Below the pieces are notes generated by a model. The model did not search any database and was not told the origin of the DNA. It worked only from the letters and a program-made list of their open reading frames with translations. A stretch of 64,000 bases of DNA from Candidatus Melainabacteria bacterium MEL.A1 (GTDB lineage: Bacteria > Cyanobacteriota > Vampirovibrionia > Gastranaerophilales > Gastranaerophilaceae). The DNA lies in the NCBI GenBank assembly GCA_001765415.1, contig CP017245.1, positions 930,001-994,000 of the forward strand, written 5' to 3'. The translations under genes were made by a program, and so were the position numbers. Positions within the stretch are counted from its first letter, which is position 1, and each line of letters starts with the position of its first letter. Of the stretch, positions 15,581-23,622 are shown one piece after another.

Positions 15581-16324
15581 ATGAGATTATCAAACAAGAG
15601 TATGGGCTTCACACTTGCAGAAGGTGCTACGCACGTAGCTCACTGCAACAATTCATGTAAGCTTGGGTTTACATTGGCAGAGGTATTAATCACATTAGGT
15701 ATCATCGGTGTTGTAGCAGCTATGACAATGCCTACTTTGATGAACCAAACACAAGGTGCGCAATACAAAACTGCTTACAAAAAAGCATTATCAGCTTTGT
15801 CACAAGCAGTAACATTGAACGTTGCTTTGGATGAATGGAACTTTGCGGATGCGGATAACTCTACTTACAAAATTCAAGACATGCTTGATGTCAGAATGAA
15901 TGTCGTTAGAAGTGCATGTACTGATACGACAAAATGTAGAGAAAAATCTGATGCAATAAAAGATGCAAAAGACAATCAATACAAAATTAATGTAAGTACT
16001 GCGGGGCAAGGCGCAGGGCTAACTACAACTACTGCTTTAGACGCAGCAAACACCACATTATTCTTCAATGATGGTATTATGTTCTCTTATGATCCAACCA
16101 AAGCAACTAACTGTACTAAAGCAGAAGGTGCAACAAAAAAACTTTGTAAGGGAGTTATTGACGTTAATGGTGTAAAAGCTCCTAACAGAATTGTTCAATG
16201 CGACAATAAAACAGGTAGCGACTGTCAAATCAAAAACCCTACAGATATCTATCCTGTAGTATTCTATGATTCAACAGTATTGCCAAACTCTGCACCAGCT
16301 AGAGCAGTATTGTTCAGCAAATAG
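15581..16324 (+). CDS. prepilin-type protein with duplicated cleavage motif
   Basis: The start at ATG 15581 is set by AAAGGTGG eight bases upstream; a GTG at 15569 lies inside that ribosome site. The 247-residue protein carries the prepilin signature twice: 'MGFTLAEG' and then 'LGFTLAEVLITLGIIGVVAAM'. They are separated by 14 residues (GATHVAHCNNSCKL) encoded by a family B repeat, giving two potential prepilin-peptidase sites. The C-terminal half has 'VIDVNGVKAPNRIVQCDN', shared with the other prepilins here, and several cysteine pairs. A consensus promoter and XRE operators lie upstream. Exported pilus or pseudopilus subunit by family. Confidence 0.85.
   Translation: MRLSNKSMGFTLAEGATHVAHCNNSCKLGFTLAEVLITLGIIGVVAAMTMPTLMNQTQGAQYKTAYKKALSALSQAVTLNVALDEWNFADADNSTYKIQDMLDVRMNVVRSACTDTTKCREKSDAIKDAKDNQYKINVSTAGQGAGLTTTTALDAANTTLFFNDGIMFSYDPTKATNCTKAEGATKKLCKGVIDVNGVKAPNRIVQCDNKTGSDCQIKNPTDIYPVVFYDSTVLPNSAPARAVLFSK
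15623..15682. repeat. in-frame family B insertion plus motif duplication
   Basis: These 60 bases (20 codons) comprise GGTGCTACGCACGTAGC and its continuation, matching the inverted copy of 15034-15067, followed by a second GFTLAE codon block. The two GFTLAE blocks differ at synonymous positions, so the event is not recent or was followed by conversion. Confidence 0.65.
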
Positions 16325-16458
16325 AAAGTTTAATCCCCACCCCTTGCGGGCGGGAAAGTATTTCTTCATGAGCAATAGCGAATGTTAGAAATACAGGGGC
16401 GTGGTATCGCCTCATTTATGCGAAGTTAATTCGCACAAAAAAGTTCGAATCTTTTTGT

Positions 16459-16492
16459 AGACCGGAAAAATCTTTTCACGCCGGTCTTTTTT
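16459..16492 (+). terminator. terminator of the prepilin gene
   Basis: Arms AGACCGG and CCGGTCT with an 18-base loop are followed by eight T. This is the right polarity to end transcription from 15581-16324. Confidence 0.75.
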
Positions 16493-16570
16493 TTATGGTA
16501 TAAAACTAGCCCCCACCTTACATCACCACTCACAATTCACTTATCTTTAACGATACGGACTTTGTCCGCA

Positions 16571-16598
16571 CAAAAAAAAGCCCCCTTTTTGGGGACTA
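16571..16598 (-). terminator. terminator of the 475-codon coiled-coil gene
   Basis: On the minus strand AGTCCCC, a short A-rich loop and GGGGGCT are followed by a run of T. It lies about 80 bases after the stop codon at 16678. Confidence 0.75.
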
Positions 16599-16677
16599 AC
16601 TTTTCACACATTAACCTACTAAATTTCTTCTACTTTTTTCTACCAAATATGAGGAATCATTAATTAATAAAACTTTT

Positions 16678-18096
16678 CTATGCTTTTTTGTTTACTGAAC
16701 CTTTCTTCAAGTATTGTTCCGGTTCATAGCCAGCATCTTTAAGAGCTTGAGCAAGTTCAACATAATCTTCGCCGTAGTAGTTTTTGCCTTCAACTCTGAT
16801 TACAAAGTTACCATCCTTGTATTGAACTTTGTCAGACATTTCAGCTTTGTCATCTTTCAAAATTTCACGCATATCAGCTACGAATTGAGCTTTTGTTTCG
16901 TTGTCTTTTTCTTGAGCTTTTCTTTCTTTTTCAGATTTTTTATTAGCAGCTTCTGCTCTTTTATCAGCATCAGCTTTTTCTGCTTTTTGTGTACTTTCTG
17001 CTTCTGCTTTTTTTACTCTTTCGTAAATTGTTTCTACTGCTTGAGCAACTTTCTTTTCATCAGTGTTGAATTTTGCACTTAATTCAGAAGTAATTGTTGT
17101 AAATTCTTTAATTAATTCTGAGTAAATACCTAGTGCTTCAGCTTTCTTTTTAAGTGCAGCAGTGATTGTTTCTACATATTTATTTCCGCCATCGTACCAA
17201 AATTCATCATCATAGATACGTTGAACCAAAGTTCCTTCTTTAGCTTTGTAGTTTTTGTTCCAAGAGTCGAATACATCAATTACGTTGTTTGCATTAATTT
17301 TGTCTACAGCATTTTTCAATTGTTCGTTTTTAGTACCAAAACCATCAACTGCATCAAAGATTAGTCCAACAATACCAGCTGCTTCATCTTTATTCTTTTT
17401 ATCAGCTTTTGCTTTTGCTGCTTTTTTAGCTTCTTTTGCTTTTGTATCTTCTTCAGTAGAAGTTGTTTCGTCAGCTGCATCTGTATCTTCAGCTTCATCA
17501 ACTCCACCTTTGCCTTCAGTTACGTTTTTCATAACTGCTTCTGCGGTTTTGCTTGCGTTTGAAATAGCTTCAGCGATTTCGCCTTGAACTGCTTCAACTT
17601 CTTCTTGTTTCAAATTGCCTGATTGAACCATTTTTTCAGCTTTTTCTTTTACTGCTTTAATTTTATCAAGAGCTGATTGCAATTTTTGTTTTTGAGGAGC
17701 AGTCAATTTGTCGTTTTTCAAAACTGTTTCCAATTGAGATTGAATGCTTGCAAGATTGCTTACAACACCAGCTAATCTGTCAGCCATACCTCTTTGAAAA
17801 CCCCAGTTCCAAGCTGATTGATTACCTTGAGCAATCAATGCAGGATCTGTTGTCATACCTTGAGATAAGTCAATACCAACCAATAATGGATTCCATTGGC
17901 TCAAGCCGTTAGGAGCATTGTTTTCTTCTTGAGTAGCCAATGAATAAGCTGCTTCAGGATAACCAGTAGGGCGAGTGAAATATCTTGTTTCGCCAACGTT
18001 GCCACCTAAACCAGTTACACTACTAGCTTTGTTACCTAATGACCAGTAAGCTGGTAAGTTTGGATATACATTGTTAAATGAATTTACTGAAAACAT
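16678..18096 (-). CDS. large Lys/Glu/Ala-rich coiled-coil protein of unknown function
   Basis: The start is taken at ATG 18096 (MFSVNSFNN), which stands ten bases after AAGGGG; a TTG nine bases earlier is less likely. The protein is about 472 residues. The first 110 residues are Asn/Gly/Trp-rich and globular-looking ('AYWSLGNKASS', 'NQSAWNWGFQRGMADRLA'). Helical heptads follow (about 110-205), then an acidic Asp/Glu/Thr linker, Ala/Lys helices, and a second coiled coil at about 330-420. There is no signal peptide or membrane segment. I do not recognise the family. A structural or unconventionally secreted role is possible but not shown. Confidence 0.7.
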   Translation of the reverse strand: MFSVNSFNNVYPNLPAYWSLGNKASSVTGLGGNVGETRYFTRPTGYPEAAYSLATQEENNAPNGLSQWNPLLVGIDLSQGMTTDPALIAQGNQSAWNWGFQRGMADRLAGVVSNLASIQSQLETVLKNDKLTAPQKQKLQSALDKIKAVKEKAEKMVQSGNLKQEEVEAVQGEIAEAISNASKTAEAVMKNVTEGKGGVDEAEDTDAADETTSTEEDTKAKEAKKAAKAKADKKNKDEAAGIVGLIFDAVDGFGTKNEQLKNAVDKINANNVIDVFDSWNKNYKAKEGTLVQRIYDDEFWYDGGNKYVETITAALKKKAEALGIYSELIKEFTTITSELSAKFNTDEKKVAQAVETIYERVKKAEAESTQKAEKADADKRAEAANKKSEKERKAQEKDNETKAQFVADMREILKDDKAEMSDKVQYKDGNFVIRVEGKNYYGEDYVELAQALKDAGYEPEQYLKKGSVNKKA

Positions 18097-18218
18097 TTTT
18101 TCCAATCCCCTTGTGATTTAATCCCCGTACTTATATAAAGAATTTTTATCTCAGAGAATTGCCAAAATTGTTTAAATAAAATTTCGTCAATAGCCCAAAG
18201 TGTTGTAAATCAAAGGTT

Positions 18219-18872
18219 TTACAGATTTACATTACTTAACAATTCAACAATATCTTGTTTTGTAATATTAGGATTGATTTCTTTTACACTGACAATTGAA
18301 GATGTATCAACTTTTTCTTTAAATATTTTTTCCAACAAATCCTTGTCATAATCATACAATATAGAACCGTGTTGAAGTATATAGCCTTCTTTTCGAAATT
18401 GCGCAGAGCCGATTAATTTTCTATTATTCCAGCACAAATCCGCTCCTGTCGAAACTAACATACAATAATCTTTATGTCCTTGCAGTTTTTTCACCCCACC
18501 AAAATCTAAATCAATATTAAGCTTTTTAAAAGCGTCAATTAGAATTTGCGAAATTTCTTTGTAAGACTGAGTAACATTTTCCCCGTGATTAAGGGTTGAA
18601 ACAGGGCAAACATAGCTATATGTAATTTCATTATCGTGCAACAAAGCTCTACCACCAGTCAAACGGCGAACGCAATCAATATTCAAACTTTTCAACAATT
18701 CATTATCAACAAAATCGCTTTTTTGATTTCTTCCCAAAGAAACGCAAGCAGGCGACCAACCATATAATCTAAAAATAGGTTCTGTCTGCTGTTTTTTTAC
18801 AGCATTATCAAGCAAATCGCTATCAATTTGCATATTTTGTATTCCGTTGTTTATTTTAAATGGTATGAACAT
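18219..18872 (-). CDS. LipM-like octanoyltransferase / lipoate-protein ligase family
   Basis: This protein of about 217 residues belongs to the BPL/LplA/LipB fold that attaches octanoyl or lipoyl groups to carrier lysines. 'FRLYGWSPACVSLGRNQ', 'RRLTGGRALLHDNEITYSYV' and 'KLIGSAQFRKEGYILQHGSIL' match LipM-type octanoyl-[GcvH] transferases. The cysteine in 'HKDYCMLVSTGADL' aligns with the catalytic Cys of LipM. I placed the start at ATG 18872 because the family begins there. The open frame continues 33 codons upstream, but only through a palindromic repeat (18894-18986). Lipoate ligase is the alternative. Confidence 0.8.
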   Translation of the reverse strand: MFIPFKINNGIQNMQIDSDLLDNAVKKQQTEPIFRLYGWSPACVSLGRNQKSDFVDNELLKSLNIDCVRRLTGGRALLHDNEITYSYVCPVSTLNHGENVTQSYKEISQILIDAFKKLNIDLDFGGVKKLQGHKDYCMLVSTGADLCWNNRKLIGSAQFRKEGYILQHGSILYDYDKDLLEKIFKEKVDTSSIVSVKEINPNITKQDIVELLSNVNL

Positions 18873-18893
18873 ATATATAGTAAGTGAGTGAGA

Positions 18894-18986
18894 AGTGAAA
18901 AGTGAGACCTTATAGCTCACTTCGTTAGAAAATATATTTTGATGCGATAGCATCTGTAATGGAATTTTCACACTTCACTTTTCACT
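18894..18986. repeat. palindromic element with AGTGAAAAGTGA ends
   Basis: The perfect 12-base arms AGTGAAAAGTGA (18894-18905) and TCACTTTTCACT (18975-18986) bound a 93-base element between two same-strand genes. The right arm contains the stop codon of the upstream gene (DSEK-stop). The element also opens an artificial N-terminal extension of the lipM-like gene. Confidence 0.7.
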
Positions 18987-19862
18987 ATCATCCCTCTCCT
19001 TCAAATCTTTTTCGAACTGCGCAAATGTATCATTTCCGACGAATTGTTCTAACGCTGCACGTTTTGCGTAATAATCAGAGCGTGCTTTCATCTGATTATC
19101 CAATGCCGTTCTATAATAAGCATCCGTAATCAGAATAACCTCTTTCGACATGGTTTGCGAAAGGTCATAATTTTTCTTTCTGTCAGCCGTAATTTGTTCT
19201 ATCATTTTTAACCTTTTACGAGCCATCATATAGTTGTAATATAAATCAACAGTTCTTTGTTGCAAATCTTCAATCTTGCGAACAAGAATAATCATATCCG
19301 CATCAGTAACTTTTGTGTATTTATAATTGAGAGCTTTTGTATCTTGCGACATAATTCCCAATATATTTCCACCGATTAAAGAACCTCCGGCTAATAAAGG
19401 ATTACCCATGCCTGCACCGACAAGAGTAGACATACTGGCTATAGTCGTAAGCACTTTTTTTACAGATTTTTCATCCGGTTTATCCTCATCAGGATTTGCC
19501 AATTTATATAGCGCAAAATTTATTGTATCGCTTTGAGAAGCTGCGCCTTGCCATAATACAGATAAATCCCCAACCATATCTTCCTGATCAAGTTCCAAGT
19601 CAGCAGCAACTTCCCTCGAAATTTGTTTAATACTCAAATCAGCATAAGTTAAATCCGAGACATCAAATTGTTCAGCATCTTTTTTTACATATTCTTGCTT
19701 AATTTTGTCCTCTGCTTTAACTTCCATATATTCTTTTTCCGGCTCTTCTGAGAGTCCTGTTCTATAAGCTGGCTGTTTTGGCATTGCCACATCATCAAGA
19801 GAGATTGCTGAAACCGGCAAAATTAAATTCAAAATCAAAACGGTTATGAGTAACTTTTTCAT
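18975..19862 (-). CDS. exported helical protein, paralogue of next gene
   Basis: This 295-residue protein has a clear signal peptide (MKKLLITVLILNLILPVSA). An acidic region follows, then 'VLWQGAASQSDTINFALYKLANPDE', then a glycine-rich apolar stretch (about 150-180, 'STLVGAGMGNPLLAGGSLIGG'), then long helices to the end. The helical part ('LYYNYMMARKRLKMIEQI...YYRTALDNQMKARSDYYAKRAALEQFVG') recalls the alpha-barrel hairpins of TolC-type outer-membrane proteins, but there is no beta domain. Its start overlaps the end of the upstream paralogue by four bases. Function unknown; envelope location is inferred. Confidence 0.7.
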   Translation of the reverse strand: MKKLLITVLILNLILPVSAISLDDVAMPKQPAYRTGLSEEPEKEYMEVKAEDKIKQEYVKKDAEQFDVSDLTYADLSIKQISREVAADLELDQEDMVGDLSVLWQGAASQSDTINFALYKLANPDEDKPDEKSVKKVLTTIASMSTLVGAGMGNPLLAGGSLIGGNILGIMSQDTKALNYKYTKVTDADMIILVRKIEDLQQRTVDLYYNYMMARKRLKMIEQITADRKKNYDLSQTMSKEVILITDAYYRTALDNQMKARSDYYAKRAALEQFVGNDTFAQFEKDLKERDDSEK

Positions 19863-20674
19863 TTATTCACCGCCTTTTCTCCAACAAGAGTTGAATTAAA
19901 ATTGAATTGGTACAAGTTCAACTTATCTACGACTTTTTTCCCCGCAAGCCTTTGAAGTTCAAGATGATATTTTTTAGCATTTTCCATGTAATAAAATTCT
20001 TCAACTCTCATATTATCATACAACGCAGAAGAAATCGTAATTTCCATCAAATCCTCATCATCAAGGGCTTTTGCGTAATTTTTGTTATACAAAAGCAATC
20101 TTTGTCTTGTTTCTTTCAACTGAGAAAGCGAACTCTTATAATTGTAATATGCCGTAATAATTTTGTCTTGCAAACTTTCAACAAGTCCGGCAAGTTCTAT
20201 TAATTCCGTATCTGTCAAAGGAATTTCAGTCGGTATGTTTTTGCGGTTAATCAAATTTTGCGCCAATCTCCCTGCCGCAAAAGCAGATGATTGTGTCATA
20301 TAATCAGCTCCTATTAAAGATGGAGCTAATGAAGCACCGGCAACTACGGCAGAAAGAGTTTTTGCCATAAGAGATGAATGTATCCTTCTTTGACTTTCGG
20401 GGGTAGAAAGTTTTTTCAACGCAAATCCTATAACTTGATTGTTTTCAACAGTCCCTTTCCAAAGATTTTCAATATCCTCCACGTCCTTGTCTTTTTGGAG
20501 TTTTACAAGTTCTTGCAAAACTTGTTCATCATTAACCAAAAGCGATTGTTTCTTCGAAATATCAGTTTTCGGAAGTTCTATTTTTTTCGTTTCAACTCCA
20601 CTGAGTGAAACTTCATCAGCCAGTACAGGCATCCCTAAAATAATTATTAATAACCCAACCAGATACTTTTTCAT
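19859..20674 (-). CDS. exported helical protein, paralogue of previous gene
   Basis: The start is at ATG 20674 (MKKYLVGLLIIILGMPVLA, a classic signal peptide); an in-frame start 12 codons upstream would bury it. It has the same layout as the downstream neighbour. 'NLWKGTVENNQVIGFALKKLSTPE' parallels the paralogue's 'VLWQGAASQSDTINFALYKLANPD'. A Gly/Ala-rich apolar segment and a long helical part ('AYYNYKSSLSQLKETRQRLL', 'YYMENAKKYHLELQRLAG') follow. No Shine-Dalgarno; TATAAA stands exactly six bases before the ATG (leaderless geometry). The tandem, translationally overlapping arrangement suggests a heteromeric envelope component. Confidence 0.7.
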   Translation of the reverse strand: MKKYLVGLLIIILGMPVLADEVSLSGVETKKIELPKTDISKKQSLLVNDEQVLQELVKLQKDKDVEDIENLWKGTVENNQVIGFALKKLSTPESQRRIHSSLMAKTLSAVVAGASLAPSLIGADYMTQSSAFAAGRLAQNLINRKNIPTEIPLTDTELIELAGLVESLQDKIITAYYNYKSSLSQLKETRQRLLLYNKNYAKALDDEDLMEITISSALYDNMRVEEFYYMENAKKYHLELQRLAGKKVVDKLNLYQFNFNSTLVGEKAVNK

Positions 20675-20791
20675 AACAACTTTATAACACAAGAAAAATA
20701 ATAAATCCAATGATTGATAAACTTATACATCATTCGGATGTTCTTCAACTCCGAAAAAAAAACTATCATAGGAAAGGAGAGTGAGGAAAAA

Positions 20792-21529
20792 TTGAGTTCA
20801 TCGAATACAAATACATTATGCACAAATCCTGTAAAAAACAGTTTTTGTGAAAAAGCAAATGCACTACGCCTTGAAAATATGTTTAAAGAAGCTGTATCAA
20901 GCTATCTTAATGCTATTTTAATAGACAGAAATAATTTTGATAGCTATTTTGGGTTGGGAATTTGCTATAAACACCTTAAACAATATGCAAAAGCTATCAA
21001 ATATCTTGACATTGCATCATCTATTAATGACAAAAGTTATGAAGTGTTTTTTGAACTCGGCATTTGTCATCTTCTTGACGGCTCACCTTGCGGAGCAATA
21101 AAAAACTTTGTTTGCGCAATTCAACTTAATCCCGACAACCCCGATGCAATTTTGCAACTTGGAATGGCGCATGAAATGTGCGAAGAATATGAATTAGCGT
21201 TAATGATTTACCAAAAATTAATTGAAAATTCACCCGGATTTATAAAAGCGTATGACCATAAATCTACACTTTTAATGAAATTGGGAAATTATAAAGAAGC
21301 ATCATCCGTTTTGCACGAAATATTAAAACTAAATCCTGATTATTACAAAGCTTATGCAGGTATTGGCGTATGTTTCGATAAACTTGGGAAACGTAGCAAC
21401 GCTCAAAGATACTACAGAAAATTCTTGTCCGAAAAACCGTTTTCACATAAAGCAGAATTTATCAAAAATCGCTTAGACAAAATTAAAATTAAAAAGCCTT
21501 TCGCATCGCACCTGTTACTTTGCAAATAG
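20792..21529 (+). CDS. tetratricopeptide-repeat protein
   Basis: I put the start at TTG 20792, preceded by GGAAAGGAGAGTGAGG; the in-frame ATG at 20738 has no ribosome site. At about 245 residues it carries six or so TPR units, e.g. 'SYFGLGICYKHLKQYAKAIKYLDIA', 'AILQLGMAHEMCEEYELALMIYQKLI', 'AYAGIGVCFDKLGKRSNAQRYYRKFL'. TPRs are protein-interaction scaffolds. No catalytic domain, signal peptide or membrane segment is seen. It is divergent from the exported paralogue pair. Confidence 0.8.
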   Translation: MSSSNTNTLCTNPVKNSFCEKANALRLENMFKEAVSSYLNAILIDRNNFDSYFGLGICYKHLKQYAKAIKYLDIASSINDKSYEVFFELGICHLLDGSPCGAIKNFVCAIQLNPDNPDAILQLGMAHEMCEEYELALMIYQKLIENSPGFIKAYDHKSTLLMKLGNYKEASSVLHEILKLNPDYYKAYAGIGVCFDKLGKRSNAQRYYRKFLSEKPFSHKAEFIKNRLDKIKIKKPFASHLLLCK

Positions 21530-21590
21530 AAAACAAATATAGACTTTAATCTAATATATTTAAGAAACTTATTATGGTAAATTGTAAAAA

Positions 21591-21809
21591 ATGAAGCGAG
21601 AAGATTTCGAAAACAATTTGTCAGAAGCATTGTGCAACATAGATAAAATCGAAACATTGACTAAACTTTTGCAACAAACATTGACAGAAAAATCGGATTT
21701 TGAAGAAAAGGATTGCTTGAATATCTGTTCAATTTTATCTTGTTGCGTGAAAAACACAAAAAATATTTTAACAAATCTTGAAAAATCTACATTGCAAAAG
21801 ATATTGTAG
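21591..21809 (+). CDS. small cysteine-containing helical protein
   Basis: This 72-residue protein of unknown function is all-helical by appearance, with 'NIDKIETLTKLLQQTLTEKSDFEEKDCLNICSILSCCVKN'. Four cysteines (one isolated, C-x3-C, CC) could be redox or metal ligands. No Shine-Dalgarno is present; an A/T-rich box lies about seven bases upstream. It ends about 75 bases before nusB. It may be real but rests on length and composition only. Confidence 0.45.
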   Translation: MKREDFENNLSEALCNIDKIETLTKLLQQTLTEKSDFEEKDCLNICSILSCCVKNTKNILTNLEKSTLQKIL

Positions 21810-21883
21810 ATAAAATTTTTTCATGATAGCATTAGGCTTGTAAATAAAAAAATAAAAATAAAAAATGAAAAAGAGGTAAAAAT

Positions 21884-22543
21884 ATGCAAGCCCGCAGAGC
21901 AGCAAGAGAATTAGCATTTATATTATTTTCGCAATTTGATAAAAAAATCACAAATTACACAAGAGAAGATTTGCAAGACATTATTCTTAAATCAGTAAGA
22001 ATTTTGACAAGCACTGCAACTGATGAACTAAGAACTGCACTAGGAGCGTTAGTTGCAATGAGAGATCAAATCGAAAACTACGAAGCTGATGCAGAAGAAA
22101 ATTTAAAAAGACCAATCGGCGCAGCAAATATTCCTGTTCCAATTCCAATGACTTCTGATATGACAGGCAGAATTAACGAAATGATTGATATTGCAGAAAA
22201 ATCAATGCTTGCTTTAGAAATCGCAGAGTTCACAACTCTTGATTCTCAACACGATGTAAAAAATTATGCAATTCAAATAGCTGATTTCTTCCAAAAAAAT
22301 CACGAAGAAGTTGACGAAATTATCCAAAAATACGCTAAAAATTGGGACTTAGGTCGTTTAGTAAAAATGGATAAAGATATTTTGCGTATTGCAATAGTTG
22401 AACTTTTATATATAAAAGATGCTCCGATGAAAGTTGTTGTTGATGAAGCACTTGAACTTGCTAAAAAATATTCAACAGAAGATAGTGCAGCATTTATCAA
22501 CGGAGTTCTTGCTAAAGTTATTGTTGATTATGGTATTAATTAA
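21884..22543 (+). CDS. nusB: transcription antitermination protein NusB
   Basis: At 219 residues it has the longer form of NusB typical of cyanobacteria. N-terminal 'ARRAARELAFILFSQFDK' binds boxA RNA/NusE in the family. The C-terminal half 'RLVKMDKDILRIAIVELLYIKDAPMKVVVDEALELAKKYSTEDSAAFINGVLAKV' is highly conserved. An AAAGAGGTAAAAAT ribosome site precedes ATG. ftsY follows, an order also known in cyanobacteria, but a 114-base palindromic repeat has entered the gap. Confidence 0.95.
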   Translation: MQARRAARELAFILFSQFDKKITNYTREDLQDIILKSVRILTSTATDELRTALGALVAMRDQIENYEADAEENLKRPIGAANIPVPIPMTSDMTGRINEMIDIAEKSMLALEIAEFTTLDSQHDVKNYAIQIADFFQKNHEEVDEIIQKYAKNWDLGRLVKMDKDILRIAIVELLYIKDAPMKVVVDEALELAKKYSTEDSAAFINGVLAKVIVDYGIN

Positions 22544-22556
22544 GAATTATAAAAAA

Positions 22557-22670
22557 CGATAAGACGCTAAGGCAATAAGTAAATAAGTTCGTTATAGCTG
22601 CTACGCAACAAAGTATATTTGCGAACGAAGTGAGCAAAATGAACTTATTCACTTATTCACTTATCGCCTT
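22557..22670. repeat. long palindromic repeat between nusB and ftsY
   Basis: Outer arms CGATAAG / CTTATCG and inner arms AATAAGTAAATAAGTTC / GAACTTATTCACTTATT can form a long hairpin. The central sequence is GCTGCTACGCAACAAAG...GCGAACGAAGTGAGC. The left end (AAGACGCTAAGGCAATAAGT) is the inverse of the family F repeats in the ribosomal operon. Confidence 0.65.
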
Positions 22671-22694
22671 ATTCACTTCTATTTAAAGGTAGAT

Positions 22695-23609
22695 ATGTTC
22701 GGATTTTTTAAAGATAAATTTAATAACCTTAAAGAAACTGTTTCAAACACAGCACAAGTACTTGTTGGAAATGTTGTTAATTCTGTAAGCGAGGAGAACG
22801 AATTTTCTGAATTTGTTCTTGATGACATGGAAGATATGCTTATATCAGCAGATTTAGGTGTAAATTATGCAACCGAACTCGTTGGTAAATTACGAAACCA
22901 AACCAAGATTAAACCATCTGATGTTAAAGAATACCTTAAAACAGAATTTTTAAAAGTGCTAAAAGAAACCGGCGATAATAGACTTAACTACAAAGAAAAT
23001 GAACTAAATATTTATTTTATAACAGGTGTAAACGGAGCCGGAAAAACAACATTAATAGGGAAACTTGCATACAAATTCAAACAAGAAGGGAAAAAAGTTT
23101 TAATCGCAGCAGGTGATACTTTCCGAGCAGCGGCAGAAGAACAACTTGATATCTGGTCAAAAAGGGCAAGCGCAGAAATTATCCGTCGTGACAAGGCAGA
23201 TCCAGCCTCTGTTGTTTACGAAGCTATAGAAAAAGCGCAAAAAGAAAAGTTTGATGTAATTTTAATAGATACAGCAGGCAGATTACAAAACAAGTTCAAC
23301 CTTATGGAAGAATTGAAAAAAATTAAATCTGTAATTGACAAAAAAGCTCCTGAAGCGTTGAGAGAATGTATTTTAGTACTAGATGCAAACACAGGTCAAA
23401 ACGGATTACAACAAGCAAAAGTTTTTACAGAAGCCGTAAATATTACATCAGTTGCTTTGACTAAGCTCGACGGTTCTGCAAAAGGTGCAATAATTTTGGC
23501 AGTAGCAAAAGACATGAAACTTCCGGTAAAACTCGTTGGAGTTGGCGAAAAAATGGAAGATTTGAAAACATTTAACTCAGAAGATTTTATTAATGCGTTG
23601 TTTGAATAA
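22695..23609 (+). CDS. ftsY: signal recognition particle receptor FtsY
   Basis: This 304-residue SRP GTPase lacks a long acidic A domain. The short amphipathic start MFGFFKDKFNNLKETV probably contacts the membrane. The N domain is followed by G1 'GVNGAGKTTLIGKLA', the 'DTFRAAAEEQL' box, G3 'LIDTAGRLQNKFNLMEEL', 'LDANTGQNGLQQAKVF', G4 'LTKLDGSAKGA' and the closing 'GVGEKMEDLKTFNSEDFINALF'. It receives ribosome-SRP complexes for co-translational membrane insertion. Confidence 0.97.
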   Translation: MFGFFKDKFNNLKETVSNTAQVLVGNVVNSVSEENEFSEFVLDDMEDMLISADLGVNYATELVGKLRNQTKIKPSDVKEYLKTEFLKVLKETGDNRLNYKENELNIYFITGVNGAGKTTLIGKLAYKFKQEGKKVLIAAGDTFRAAAEEQLDIWSKRASAEIIRRDKADPASVVYEAIEKAQKEKFDVILIDTAGRLQNKFNLMEELKKIKSVIDKKAPEALRECILVLDANTGQNGLQQAKVFTEAVNITSVALTKLDGSAKGAIILAVAKDMKLPVKLVGVGEKMEDLKTFNSEDFINALFE

Positions 23610-23622
23610 TTGAGAGAATATA

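Larger units (their letters stand above)
16325..16677. other. intergenic repeats between convergent genes
   Basis: No gene is seen. The region holds CCCCACCCC/GCGGGCGGG repeat sequence near 16336, an inverted repeat with arms GTATTTCT and AGAAATAC (about 16357-16393) and two opposed terminators. It also holds sequence around 16500-16570 ('ACGATACGGACTTTGTCCG') related to 1495-1565. Confidence 0.5.

Noticed and set aside
18873..18971. 33-codon N-terminal extension of the lipM-like gene
   Set aside because: Encoded within the 18894-18986 palindrome, begins at GTG without a ribosome site, and lies outside the family's domain.
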